NCBI GenBank assembly: GCA_002371705.1
Contig: DFGI01000012.1
Coordinates: 1 to 62,565, forward strand
Direction of reading: 5' to 3'
Origin: Bacteroidales bacterium UBA3754
GTDB lineage: Bacteria; Bacteroidota; Bacteroidia; Bacteroidales; UBA1715
Length of the DNA: 62,565 bases
A program made the translations under genes and the position numbers. Under the pieces are notes generated by a model, which worked only from the letters and a program-made list of their open reading frames with translations, was not told where the DNA came from and made no database searches. Positions 1 through 8,321 of this stretch are shown piece by piece (within the stretch, counting starts at the first letter, position 1; each line of letters opens with the position of its first letter).

Positions 1-1
1 T

Positions 2-943
2 GTAGCAGCTGCAACATTGGTTTCGTGCGGCGGAAGTTCGTCGAACAACAAAGTTGAGAATGACGGAAAGTTGAAAGGCGAATTGTCGCTTTCGGGTGCG
101 TTCGCGCTCTATCCGTTGGCAGTGGTTTGGGCTGAAGAGTTCCAAAAATTGAACCCCGATGTGAAAGTCGATGTGTCGGCTGGTGGTGCGGGAAAAGGTA
201 TGACCGACGTGCTTGCCGGCGTGGTTGACTTCGGTATGGTTTCGCGCGAGGTGTATCCACAGGAACAAGAAAAAGGTGCGGTAGGATTTCCGTCTGCCAA
301 AGATGCCGTTGTGCCTACAATCAACGCGAATAACCCGATTCTTGACAAAATTCTTGCTCACGGAATCACTAAGGAAATTGCCCATAAAATTTGGATTGAC
401 GGCAATGTGAAAACGTGGGGCGATGTGCTTGGAACCAACGACCAAACGCCAATTCACATTTACACTCGTTCCGATGCGTGTGGCGCTGCCGAAACATTTG
501 CGAACTGGTTCGGCGCAAAACAGGAAGATTTGGGCGGAACAGCCGTGTTTGGCGACCCGGGACTTGCCGCAGCTATTCAGAAAGATATTTACGGAATCGG
601 TTTCAACAACATTGGTTACGCTTACGATAACGATAGTCATAAATTGAACGCTGATTTGCAGATTTTCCCTGTCGATGTTGACGGAAACGGTTCAATTTCT
701 GACGATGAACGATTCTACGATTTGAAGGACAACGTGACAAAAGCTATCGCCGAAGGCAAATATCCTTCGCCTCCAGCACGCGACTTGTATCTTGTAACCA
801 AAGGCGTCCCAACCGACCCAGTCGTAATTGCATTCCTCAAATATGTGTTGACTGATGGTCAGAAACAGAACGAACCAGTTGGTTACATAGAAATCACACA
901 GGATAAGATAGACAAAGCATTAAATCTGTTGGAAAACAAATAA
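2..943 (+). CDS. PstS-like substrate-binding lipoprotein, 5' truncated by the window edge
   Basis: The frame is open to the left edge, so the true start lies outside; the TTG at 17 is internal. The first visible residues form the end of a lipoprotein signal with a lipobox LVSC, whose Cys (codon 26-28) would be lipidated. The following domain has the periplasmic binding protein type 2 layout of phosphate-binding PstS: an early SGAFALYP strand-loop, the glycine-rich SAGGAGKGM segment and a VDFGMVSREV strand. The usual PstS phosphate loop RSxGSGT is replaced by RSDACGAAET, so phosphate as the ligand is uncertain. An EF-hand-like acidic loop lies at 674-709. A hairpin terminator follows the stop. 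A family role in ABC-type anion uptake is likely; the permease genes are not in view. Confidence 0.8.
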   Translation, partial: VAAATLVSCGGSSSNNKVENDGKLKGELSLSGAFALYPLAVVWAEEFQKLNPDVKVDVSAGGAGKGMTDVLAGVVDFGMVSREVYPQEQEKGAVGFPSAKDAVVPTINANNPILDKILAHGITKEIAHKIWIDGNVKTWGDVLGTNDQTPIHIYTRSDACGAAETFANWFGAKQEDLGGTAVFGDPGLAAAIQKDIYGIGFNNIGYAYDNDSHKLNADLQIFPVDVDGNGSISDDERFYDLKDNVTKAIAEGKYPSPPARDLYLVTKGVPTDPVVIAFLKYVLTDGQKQNEPVGYIEITQDKIDKALNLLENK

Positions 944-964
944 TAAAACTTTTTTCAGAAGAAC

Positions 965-995
965 CGCCGTATGGGAATGACTGTACGGCGTTTTT
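965..995 (+). terminator. Rho-independent terminator after the PstS-like gene
   Basis: A 7-bp GC-rich stem (CGCCGTA at 965-971, TACGGCG at 984-990) is followed at once by five T residues. It sits between two convergent genes and fits termination of the rightward transcript. Confidence 0.8.
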
Positions 996-997
996 GT

Positions 998-2401
998 TTA
1001 TTTCACCAAACCTAATTCTTTACCTTTTTCAAGCATAAAAGCATAGGCCTCGTCATGGTTGTTGCCAATCACACCGTCGAGAATTGCTTCGCGGATTGCC
1101 AATTTAATGATTCCCACTTCCTTAGAAGGTTGAATGTGGAATGTTTCAATGATTTCTTCTCCTGTGATTGGCGGTTGCCAGTTGCGGAGCGCGTCTTTTT
1201 CTTCAACTTGTTTCAACTTTTCACGCACAAGTTGGAAATTGTCAAGGTATTTTTTGACTTTGACTTCGTTTTTCGAGGTAATGTCGGCTTCGCACAGCAG
1301 CATTAAATCGTCAATGTCGTCGCCAGCGTCGAACAACAGACGGCGAATTGCCGAATCGCTCACAACATCGTCAACCAATGCAATAGGACGAAGATGCAGG
1401 GAAACAAGTTTTTGCACATACTTCATTTTCTCGTTCATCGGCAATTTCAACTTCCGAAACATATCAACCACCATTCTTCCGCCCACAATGTCGTGACTGT
1501 AGAACGTCCATCCAATGCCCTCCACGAATTTTTTCGTGCGTGGTTTGGCAATGTCGTGGAGCAACGCTGTCCAACGAAGCCATAGATTGTCGGAACGATG
1601 GGCGACATTGTTGAGAACTTCCAATGTGTGGAAAAAATTGTCCTTGTGACCAATGCCGTTCACTATTTCCACGCCTTTCAGACGCATTAGTTCAGGAATT
1701 ATCAATTCGAGCAGACCAGTCTTGTCAAGCAATAAAATTCCTTTCGACGGCGTTTCCGTCAGCATTATTTTATTGAATTCGTCCATTATCCGCTCCATAG
1801 AAACAATGGAAATTCGTTCACGCATCCGTTGAATGCCTTCGAATGTGCGTTCTTCAATACTAAAATCCAGCTGCGTGGCAAATCTTACGGCACGCATCAT
1901 TCGGAGCGGGTCGTCGGAAAATGTCACATCGGGGTCAAGCGGCGTGCGGATAATTTTATCGTTCATATCCTGCAAACCGTTGAATGGGTCGAGCAGTTCG
2001 GCAAAGTTATCTTTGTTCAACGATAACGCCAACGCATTGATTGTAAAATCCCGTCGGTTCTGGTCTTCCTGCAAGGTGCCAGCTTCAACGTGCGGTTTCC
2101 GTGAATCGTGTGAATACGATTCTTTCCGCGCGCCAACAAATTCATATTCCACTCCGTTGTAGCGGAACATGGCCGTGCCAAAATTTTTGAAAACCGAAAC
2201 ATTCAATTTGGGTGAAATCGCGTGGGCTGTCTTTTCAGCCAAATCAATGCCGTTGCCGAGCGTCACAATGTCGATGTCGTTGTTGGGGCGACGAAGAAAA
2301 ATATCACGCACAAAGCCACCAATCACAAAGGCTTGAACGCCTTCGGAATCGGCTATTTCCGATATTTTCTGCAAGACACTGTCGTTTAATACGTCGTACA
2401 T
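998..2401 (-). CDS. cca: CCA-adding tRNA nucleotidyltransferase with HD domain
   Basis: This enzyme adds or repairs the 3' CCA end of tRNAs in the cytoplasm. The N-terminal class II nucleotidyltransferase head is clear: the GGFVRD motif near residue 28 and the metal-binding DID motif about 12 residues later, followed by RRDFTINALA and the DDPLRMMRAVRFA segment that contributes to nucleotide and RNA recognition. A C-terminal HD domain begins around residue 280 (LLHDIAKPRT), as in bacterial CCA enzymes with phosphohydrolase activity. The 467-residue length suits this two-domain type. The ATG at 2401 is supported by a TAnnTTTG promoter box 16 nt upstream. The gene is monocistronic and convergent with the PstS-like gene. 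Separate A-adding and CC-adding enzymes exist in some lineages, so full CCA activity is inferred. Confidence 0.93.
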   Translation of the reverse strand: MYDVLNDSVLQKISEIADSEGVQAFVIGGFVRDIFLRRPNNDIDIVTLGNGIDLAEKTAHAISPKLNVSVFKNFGTAMFRYNGVEYEFVGARKESYSHDSRKPHVEAGTLQEDQNRRDFTINALALSLNKDNFAELLDPFNGLQDMNDKIIRTPLDPDVTFSDDPLRMMRAVRFATQLDFSIEERTFEGIQRMRERISIVSMERIMDEFNKIMLTETPSKGILLLDKTGLLELIIPELMRLKGVEIVNGIGHKDNFFHTLEVLNNVAHRSDNLWLRWTALLHDIAKPRTKKFVEGIGWTFYSHDIVGGRMVVDMFRKLKLPMNEKMKYVQKLVSLHLRPIALVDDVVSDSAIRRLLFDAGDDIDDLMLLCEADITSKNEVKVKKYLDNFQLVREKLKQVEEKDALRNWQPPITGEEIIETFHIQPSKEVGIIKLAIREAILDGVIGNNHDEAYAFMLEKGKELGLVK

Positions 2402-2417
2402 GGCAATTAAATTGAGG

Positions 2418-2425
2418 CAAAGATA
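2418..2425 (-). promoter_or_regulatory. Bacteroidota -7 promoter box for cca
   Basis: On the minus strand this reads TATCTTTG, a full match to the Bacteroidota sigma-ABfr -7 consensus TAnnTTTG. It implies a leader of about 10 nt before the cca start codon. Confidence 0.65.
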
Positions 2426-2574
2426 TAAGAATTTTCAGAATAAATTGAGGAGAATCCTTCTTGCTGTGAGCGGTAAGATAAATTGATGATGGAGTAAAGA
2501 AATTTTTTTCCCTGCGGTCGTGATTGTTGCTCTTTATTTTATTCAAGTACATGCAAAGTAAATATAAAATTTGC

Positions 2575-2582
2575 TAACTTTG
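2575..2582 (+). promoter_or_regulatory. Bacteroidota -7 promoter box for the DPP IV-like gene
   Basis: TAACTTTG matches TAnnTTTG. It ends only 9 nt before the ATG at 2592, so the mRNA would be nearly leaderless. It also overlaps the more upstream in-frame ATG at 2571, which argues for the 2592 start. Confidence 0.6.
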
Positions 2583-2591
2583 TATTCTATT

Positions 2592-4952
2592 ATGAAACGA
2601 TGTTTTTACATAGTGTTTTTTGCGATGCTTACGGCTGTTTCGGCAATGGCACAGCAATTCACGTTGGACGACATTTACAAAAATTACACGTATTACCACT
2701 ATCCGTTTTTCGACGCATGCCAAATCTACGGAAACACTATCTATTGCGGAGAATACACAATTCCGTTTGAGTCGGAGGAATTGCGATTTCCTGTTTCGAC
2801 GGTGAAGGCGATTCCAAATATCCCCAAAAACAGCGACATTCTTGCAAACAAGCAGGGGACGAAACTATTGTACAGCGAGGATAAAAAATCGTTTCGCCGA
2901 AACTCCACCATCGGTTCGTATATGTACTACGAAATGTCGGAAAATGCGGATTCCACACTGCCTAAGCCGTTGTTCCCCGACGAAAACATTCAAATTCTTA
3001 ATCCAGTGTTTTCGCCCGATGGAGAGAAACTCTGTTTTGTATATAATAACGACTTGTGTATCACCACATTTGACGGAACGTTCCAAAAAATAACCGAAGA
3101 CGGCGAAGAGGGGAAAGTCAGGAATGGTTCGCCAAATTTGGTCTATGAAGAGGAATTTGATATGTCGGCGGCGTATTGGTGGTCGCCCGACTCAAAGAAA
3201 ATTTGCTTCCTGAGCTTTGACGAATCGTCAATCAAAAATCAGCCAATTCAGCATTACGACAGCATTCCAACGGATTCGGAAAGTTGGTTTGAGAAAGAAG
3301 TTTTTGAAGGTGACACCATAACAAGCTATCAGCCCGAAAAGGCGTCGGCATATTCCTCGATTGAAAAATACAGTTTTGCCGGACAGGCAAATTGTACGCC
3401 GAGTTGTTGGGTGTATTTTCTTGAAACTGACAATTTGGAATCGCTTGATAAAGAAATTGTGTCTGTCGCATCATTTTCAGAAGGGGGAAATGACGAGTAT
3501 TATATTCCTGCAGTTACGTGGTTGAATGACAATGAATTAGCTATTTCAAAAATCAATAGGGCACAAGATCATGAGAACATAATTGGCGTACCTCTTATAG
3601 GGAAAAAACCTGGCAAGGCATATTTCATTCATGAAACTTCTGATAGTTTTGTAAATGCGTCGAAATTATTTTCCATTCCCGATTCTTCCAATAATTTGAT
3701 TGCCTTGTGGGAGTATGATGGAAGGCGGATGTTAGTAATGTTTCGCCCAAATTTTGACAATGGTTGTCCTAAATCAGACTCTGTTCTGATATACTGCGAC
3801 GATGCTCCAGAAGCAACTGTTTATTTAGACGACTTTGTAACAGAATGTTACGGCTATTTTCCGTCTGATTCCACTGTCCGTTATCAGAAATTTGGGAAAA
3901 CACCCCGCGACCGTCAAGTCCTTGCAAAGAATATCTATACAGAACAAATTTTTAAATTATCGGAAGATACTGGTTGGAACGAGGCAAAATTTTCCGATGA
4001 CGGAAAGTATATGTTGTTGCACCACAGCGAAATAAATGTTGCGAGAAATTCGGAATATACCATATCGGTGGAATTGCGGAATCACGGCATCAAGCACTAC
4101 GAAGACGAAGAAATCGCAGGCTTCGAGAAATTGATTCCTCAATGGATAAAATACGAAATACACTCGTTGGGTTACGTTTACTATGATGATATGGAACTTG
4201 CTCCCATTGAGTGGATTACAATTCCCTCGGGAAAAGATTCTTTGAATGCCTATATACTAAAACCACAAGTAAAGAAAAAGAAGAAATATCCTGTGTATGT
4301 TACCACATACGGCGGTCCAACAGGGCAATTGGCGGTTGATGCCTATAATTATGAAACGTTTTGGTATCAGTATCTTGTGCAACAGGGCTATGTGGTTGTG
4401 GTGGTCGATACCCGCAGTTCCGATGGATTAGGGCTTTATAAATGGACGTATGGCAATTTGGGCGAGTCGGAAAGTTACGATATGCACGCCGTTGCCGAAT
4501 ATCTGAAAAAGCAACCGTTTGTTGACGGCTCGCGAATGGCGATTGAGGGCTGGAGTTTTGGCGGCTATCTTTCGTTGCTCACCGCCGCAAAATATCCCGA
4601 CGACTACAAGGCGGTGGTTTCCATTGCACCCGTTGCCGACTGGCGTTTGTACGACAATATTTATTCCGAGAAATATATGGGATTCCCTGCCGAAAATGCC
4701 GAGGGCTACGACAACACGAGTGTGTTGAAATATCTTCCCGATATTCAGGCGAGCATATTTTTAGCATACGGCACAGCCGACGACAATGTACGCATACAAA
4801 ATTCAATGGCGATAATCAGAAATTGCATTGATAATGAGAAAGATATACGCACGTTTGTCTTTCCCGACGACACCCACAATTTGGCTGGACATCGTTCGCG
4901 GATATATTTAATGCGAAACATGTTTCAGTTTCTTGAAGAGAAATTGAAATAG
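2592..4952 (+). CDS. Secreted S9B prolyl oligopeptidase (dipeptidyl-peptidase IV-like)
   Basis: Predicted exported serine exopeptidase that removes X-Pro or X-Ala dipeptides from peptide N-termini. A signal peptide (MKRCFYIVFF to about AMAQ) fixes the start at 2592 rather than the in-frame ATG 21 nt upstream. The middle of the protein is the DPP IV beta-propeller, with the EEEFDMSAAYWWSP segment that in this family provides the glutamates binding the substrate amino terminus. The C-terminal alpha/beta hydrolase carries GWSFGG with the nucleophile at Ser655, GTADDN with Asp730, and DTHN with His762, a complete catalytic triad. At 786 residues it is a normal length. The gene stands alone and probably supports peptide scavenging in the periplasm. 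Confidence 0.92.
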   Translation: MKRCFYIVFFAMLTAVSAMAQQFTLDDIYKNYTYYHYPFFDACQIYGNTIYCGEYTIPFESEELRFPVSTVKAIPNIPKNSDILANKQGTKLLYSEDKKSFRRNSTIGSYMYYEMSENADSTLPKPLFPDENIQILNPVFSPDGEKLCFVYNNDLCITTFDGTFQKITEDGEEGKVRNGSPNLVYEEEFDMSAAYWWSPDSKKICFLSFDESSIKNQPIQHYDSIPTDSESWFEKEVFEGDTITSYQPEKASAYSSIEKYSFAGQANCTPSCWVYFLETDNLESLDKEIVSVASFSEGGNDEYYIPAVTWLNDNELAISKINRAQDHENIIGVPLIGKKPGKAYFIHETSDSFVNASKLFSIPDSSNNLIALWEYDGRRMLVMFRPNFDNGCPKSDSVLIYCDDAPEATVYLDDFVTECYGYFPSDSTVRYQKFGKTPRDRQVLAKNIYTEQIFKLSEDTGWNEAKFSDDGKYMLLHHSEINVARNSEYTISVELRNHGIKHYEDEEIAGFEKLIPQWIKYEIHSLGYVYYDDMELAPIEWITIPSGKDSLNAYILKPQVKKKKKYPVYVTTYGGPTGQLAVDAYNYETFWYQYLVQQGYVVVVVDTRSSDGLGLYKWTYGNLGESESYDMHAVAEYLKKQPFVDGSRMAIEGWSFGGYLSLLTAAKYPDDYKAVVSIAPVADWRLYDNIYSEKYMGFPAENAEGYDNTSVLKYLPDIQASIFLAYGTADDNVRIQNSMAIIRNCIDNEKDIRTFVFPDDTHNLAGHRSRIYLMRNMFQFLEEKLK

Positions 4953-4971
4953 TAAAAGCCTATATTCAAAA

Positions 4972-5967
4972 TTAAAATCTCTTAAAACCAATTATTTCGC
5001 GAACATCGCGGATGGTTTTTTGTGCACTTTCGCGGGCTTTGTCGGCGCCAAGTTTCGCAACCTTGTCCAAATAATCCTTGTCGGAAACATAAGCTTTTAT
5101 TTTTTCGCTGAACGGAGCCACGAACTGAATCATATCTTCAGCCAATTGCTTTTTCATGTCGCCGTAGCGAATTTGGCAAGAATTATACAAATCGTCGAAA
5201 TATTGCACTGTTTCGGGTTTTGACACGGCGCGCATCAAGTGGAATAAGTTCTCGATTTCTTCAGGCTTCTTTTGGTTTGGTTCGGTTGGTCCCGAATCGG
5301 TTTTTGCCTTCATTACTTTTTTGCGGATTGCTTCTGGCGAATCAGCCAAATAAATAGCGTTTCCTTCGCCTTCGGATTTTCCCATTTTTCCGTTTCCGTT
5401 CAGTCCCGGAATTTTTACCAAATTTTTACCGAAATTAAATGCTTGTGGTTCAGGGAAATAATCAACTTTATACATTCTGTTGAATCGCAGGGCAAATGTT
5501 CTCGTCATTTCCAAATGTTGTTCTTGGTCTTTCCCTACGGGAACTTTCGCGGCACGGTGAATAAGAATGTCGGCAGCCATCAATGTTGGGTACGTCAATA
5601 ACCCTGCGTTCACGTTTTGTGGCTGTTGGCGGATTTTGTCCTTAAATGATGTGCATCGTTCCAATTCGCCGAGGTAGGCGTTCATATTCAAATATAAATA
5701 CAGCTCAATTACTTCTTTTACATCGCTTTGAACGTAGATAGTAGCCTTTTCGGGGTCAAGTCCTGCCGCTAAATATTCAGCAAGAATCTGACGCACGTTG
5801 CCTTGAATGTTTTCTGGAGTTGGATGCGTTGTAAGTGAGTGTAAATCAGCTATAAAGAAGTAGCAATTATATTCATTCTGCATGGTGATGAAATTCTTCA
5901 GCGCACCAAAATAATTTCCTAAATGTAGATTTCCTGTCGGGCGAATGCCGCTTAAAACTGTTTCCAT
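4972..5967 (-). CDS. trpS: Tryptophanyl-tRNA synthetase
   Basis: Charges tRNA-Trp with tryptophan in the cytoplasm. It is a class Ic aminoacyl-tRNA synthetase: the HIGH-type signature appears as HLGN at residues 15-18 after the typical SGIRPTGNL opening, and the KMSKS loop appears as KMGKS at residues 194-198. At 331 residues it matches bacterial TrpS. It begins 3 nt after the stop of the cyclase-like gene, so the two are probably read from one promoter at 6919-6926. Nothing is missing. Confidence 0.97.
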   Translation of the reverse strand: METVLSGIRPTGNLHLGNYFGALKNFITMQNEYNCYFFIADLHSLTTHPTPENIQGNVRQILAEYLAAGLDPEKATIYVQSDVKEVIELYLYLNMNAYLGELERCTSFKDKIRQQPQNVNAGLLTYPTLMAADILIHRAAKVPVGKDQEQHLEMTRTFALRFNRMYKVDYFPEPQAFNFGKNLVKIPGLNGNGKMGKSEGEGNAIYLADSPEAIRKKVMKAKTDSGPTEPNQKKPEEIENLFHLMRAVSKPETVQYFDDLYNSCQIRYGDMKKQLAEDMIQFVAPFSEKIKAYVSDKDYLDKVAKLGADKARESAQKTIRDVREIIGFKRF

Positions 5968-5970
5968 ATA

Positions 5971-6900
5971 TTATACTAAAGATGATGTGTTCAAATTTCC
6001 AAGACTAACGGTAATTGTTCGTTCCGTGTCGCTTCGTTTCCATCGGCTCACAATTTGGAGGTGGATGTTATACACGCTGAGGCTGGTTTCCTTTGAATGG
6101 ATTTCGCCAATTTTCAGCACATCGGAATTGATGATTCCCGTGGTTCGCGAAACGTTGTGTCCGAAAATCGCATCCTCGTGTTCGTCAAGAACTTGAGTGT
6201 CGTAACTACCTTGGATTTCGTAGATATTTGCAATGTCGTCAATGGTGATAAGCTGAAGATTTTCCATACCGTCGATATTCAGCGTGAACCAATCATACAC
6301 GTTTTGGTCGATAATGCAACGGTTGAGCGTGTCTTTGCTCAAAATACGGGCATTGTTGATAATTGCCCGTCCGTAGTGGCTTTTGTCGAAATAATACAAC
6401 TTATCGTATGTGATTGCGTAACGGATGCTTGCTCCGCCCACGATTTTCCGCAGTTTCGGATACAAGTGGAACGAGTTGTATGTACGCAGCACGATTGCGA
6501 AGTTGCAGGCAAACAGGAGGGCGTGCAACGGATTGTCGAACATTACATATCCGCCGTCGCCGGTACTGATGAAATTTTCCTCGAATTCCGCCTTGGTGTA
6601 TTTCTGAAATAAAAATGCGTGGTTTTTGAAACACATGTCTATTGTTTCGCGGAACAACAGTTTGAACATGCACGGAACCAGCGTCTGGGCAAATTCCTCG
6701 TACGAAGAATATTTGTAGATGTCGATTCCCAAAACGGCTTTGCGGTTGACCTGTCCGTAGTTTACGTAGCGTTGCAGTTTGTCAAGCAAATCGTCTTCCT
6801 TCGGAATCAGATTAACTTTTTCAAACACATATTTATCTTCGGTTTCTTTAAGAATGCGAAGTATTTTTTCGAAGTCAAGAGTGTGAACCGTTTTATTCAT
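5971..6900 (-). CDS. Class III nucleotide cyclase-like protein
   Basis: A cytoplasmic protein with no signal peptide or membrane segment and a divergent adenylate/guanylate cyclase homology domain. Visible hallmarks are a first-metal aspartate in GIDIYKYS, a second in STGDGGYVMF, the RYAITYDKLYYFD strand, and YGRAIINNARIL, which supplies the Asn-x3-Arg pair that stabilises the transition state in class III cyclases. The key residues therefore look present, although the rest is far from textbook cyclases. A small beta-rich tail of about 70 residues follows and is not recognised. The start is placed at ATG 6900 because the longer TTG start at 6921 overlaps the -7 box. It is cotranscribed with trpS. 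Product and signal are unknown; a non-catalytic sensor is an alternative. Confidence 0.6.
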   Translation of the reverse strand: MNKTVHTLDFEKILRILKETEDKYVFEKVNLIPKEDDLLDKLQRYVNYGQVNRKAVLGIDIYKYSSYEEFAQTLVPCMFKLLFRETIDMCFKNHAFLFQKYTKAEFEENFISTGDGGYVMFDNPLHALLFACNFAIVLRTYNSFHLYPKLRKIVGGASIRYAITYDKLYYFDKSHYGRAIINNARILSKDTLNRCIIDQNVYDWFTLNIDGMENLQLITIDDIANIYEIQGSYDTQVLDEHEDAIFGHNVSRTTGIINSDVLKIGEIHSKETSLSVYNIHLQIVSRWKRSDTERTITVSLGNLNTSSLV

Positions 6901-6918
6901 AATTCCACTTGTTTTCGG

Positions 6919-6926
6919 CAAAGATA
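6919..6926 (-). promoter_or_regulatory. Bacteroidota -7 promoter box for the cyclase-like/trpS operon
   Basis: The minus strand reads TATCTTTG, matching TAnnTTTG, 18 nt before the ATG at 6900. It excludes the longer start at 6921, which overlaps it. Confidence 0.65.
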
Positions 6927-7040
6927 GAAAATAAGCAATACGAATTGAGAAATGGGATTTAAAAAATAGGAATAAAAGATATTATTGTGGTAAGAATGAT
7001 GAAATCTCTGCTTTTTAACGCGTAACTATGTAAAATTATG

Positions 7041-7048
7041 TATTTTTG
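7041..7048 (+). promoter_or_regulatory. Bacteroidota -7 promoter box for the GlmU-like gene
   Basis: TATTTTTG matches TAnnTTTG and lies 19 nt ahead of the ATG at 7068. Confidence 0.6.
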
Positions 7049-7067
7049 ACGCTCAAATTGAAGCACA

Positions 7068-8246
7068 ATGAAAAACTATATTCTTTTTGATACTATTGTT
7101 CGCGAGGCCTTGAAGCCGTTTACGTTCACGCGTCCTGTTTCCGAAATCCGATGCGGAATTGTTACAATAACGGAAAAATGGAATCGTCGTTTGCATACGA
7201 ACTGTTCGTTTAAAACTGCTGATTATCTGCAAGTTAAATATCCGTTACACAAAACAGAAGACAATATTTATATCAATAGTTCGGTGTTTCCTACTGAAGA
7301 AATGGTTTCCGCAGTTGAACATTTACCGCAAAACACTGTGCTGCAATCAAATACAACGTGGATTGCTGCTCGTGCCGCACATTTGGAAAACGAAAATGAA
7401 TTGGAACAAATGACGAAAATCCCGTTTTCGGGCGAATGCAAGCATTTGGAACACATTTGGAATATCTTTCAATTCAATCCAGATGAAATAAATGCTGATT
7501 TTGAATTGGTTACAGCGGGAAGAACTTCGCAGAAACTGAACGAAACCAACCGGGTGCTTTGTCCTGAAAATGTGTTTGTTGAAGAAGGTGCAAAGGTGAA
7601 TTTTGCAATAATCAATGCCTCCGAAGGCAAGGTGTATATCGGTAAGGATGCCGAAATTTGGGAAAATGCCACGATTCGTGCACCGTTCGCAATGAACGAG
7701 CATGCGATTGTGAAAATGTCGGCGAAAATATACGAAGGAACTACCATTGGACCATATTCGAAGGTTGGCGGTGAGGTCCAAAATTCTGTTATCATTGGCT
7801 ATTCAAACAAAGGGCATGATGGGTATCTTGGAAATTCCGTGCTTGGCGAATGGTGCAATCTTGGAGCCGACACCAATAACTCTAATTTGAAAAACGACTA
7901 TTCTGAAATAAAAATTTGGAATTATGCGGTTGGAAAATTTGAACGTTCTGGCCTGCAATTCTGCGGTTTAATGATGGGCGACCATTCCAAGTCGGCAATA
8001 AACACAATGTTCAACACGGCAACCGTGGTGGGTGTATGTGCCACAATTTATGGCGCTGGATTTCCTCGGAATTTTATCCCGTCGTTTTCGCGTGGCGGCT
8101 CGCAAGGTATTGAGGAATATCGGTTGGAAAAAGCCTGCGAAACAGCGGCTCGTGTGTATGCACGTCGTCATAAAGTGTTTGATGAGGTTGAAACTGCCAT
8201 TTTGACTAAAATTTTTGAAGAGACACGCCCAAATCGTGTTTTTTAA
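7068..8246 (+). CDS. Bacteroidetes-type GlmU-like sugar nucleotidyltransferase/acyltransferase
   Basis: Probably supplies UDP-GlcNAc or a related nucleotide sugar for cell-envelope synthesis. The N-terminal half resembles the divergent nucleotidyltransferase domain of the alternative GlmU family of Bacteroidetes: it opens MKNYILFDTIVREALKPFTF followed by TRPVSEIRCGI, in place of the classical GxGTRM loop. The C-terminal half, from about residue 165, has the hexapeptide rhythm of a left-handed beta-helix (for example VYIGKDAEIWENATI and IYEGTTIGPYSKVGG), as in acetyltransferases. The 392 residues are shorter than E. coli GlmU (about 456), as expected for this family. The gene lies 75 bp ahead of lon and has its own promoter box. 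The exact sugar substrate is inferred only. Confidence 0.8.
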   Translation: MKNYILFDTIVREALKPFTFTRPVSEIRCGIVTITEKWNRRLHTNCSFKTADYLQVKYPLHKTEDNIYINSSVFPTEEMVSAVEHLPQNTVLQSNTTWIAARAAHLENENELEQMTKIPFSGECKHLEHIWNIFQFNPDEINADFELVTAGRTSQKLNETNRVLCPENVFVEEGAKVNFAIINASEGKVYIGKDAEIWENATIRAPFAMNEHAIVKMSAKIYEGTTIGPYSKVGGEVQNSVIIGYSNKGHDGYLGNSVLGEWCNLGADTNNSNLKNDYSEIKIWNYAVGKFERSGLQFCGLMMGDHSKSAINTMFNTATVVGVCATIYGAGFPRNFIPSFSRGGSQGIEEYRLEKACETAARVYARRHKVFDEVETAILTKIFEETRPNRVF

Positions 8247-8321
8247 ACGATGGCATATAGTTTGACTTATAGCATCCCCGACAAAAAAAGATAGTATTAC
8301 TGACAAATTGACTGATTTTAT

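Noticed and set aside
17..943. A TTG start at 17 for the PstS-like gene
   Set aside because: The frame stays open to the left edge and reads a hydrophobic signal-peptide core, so the real start is outside the window.
5971..6900. Pycsar antiphage cyclase
   Set aside because: No membrane or TIR effector gene is adjacent; the gene is coupled to trpS in a housekeeping region.
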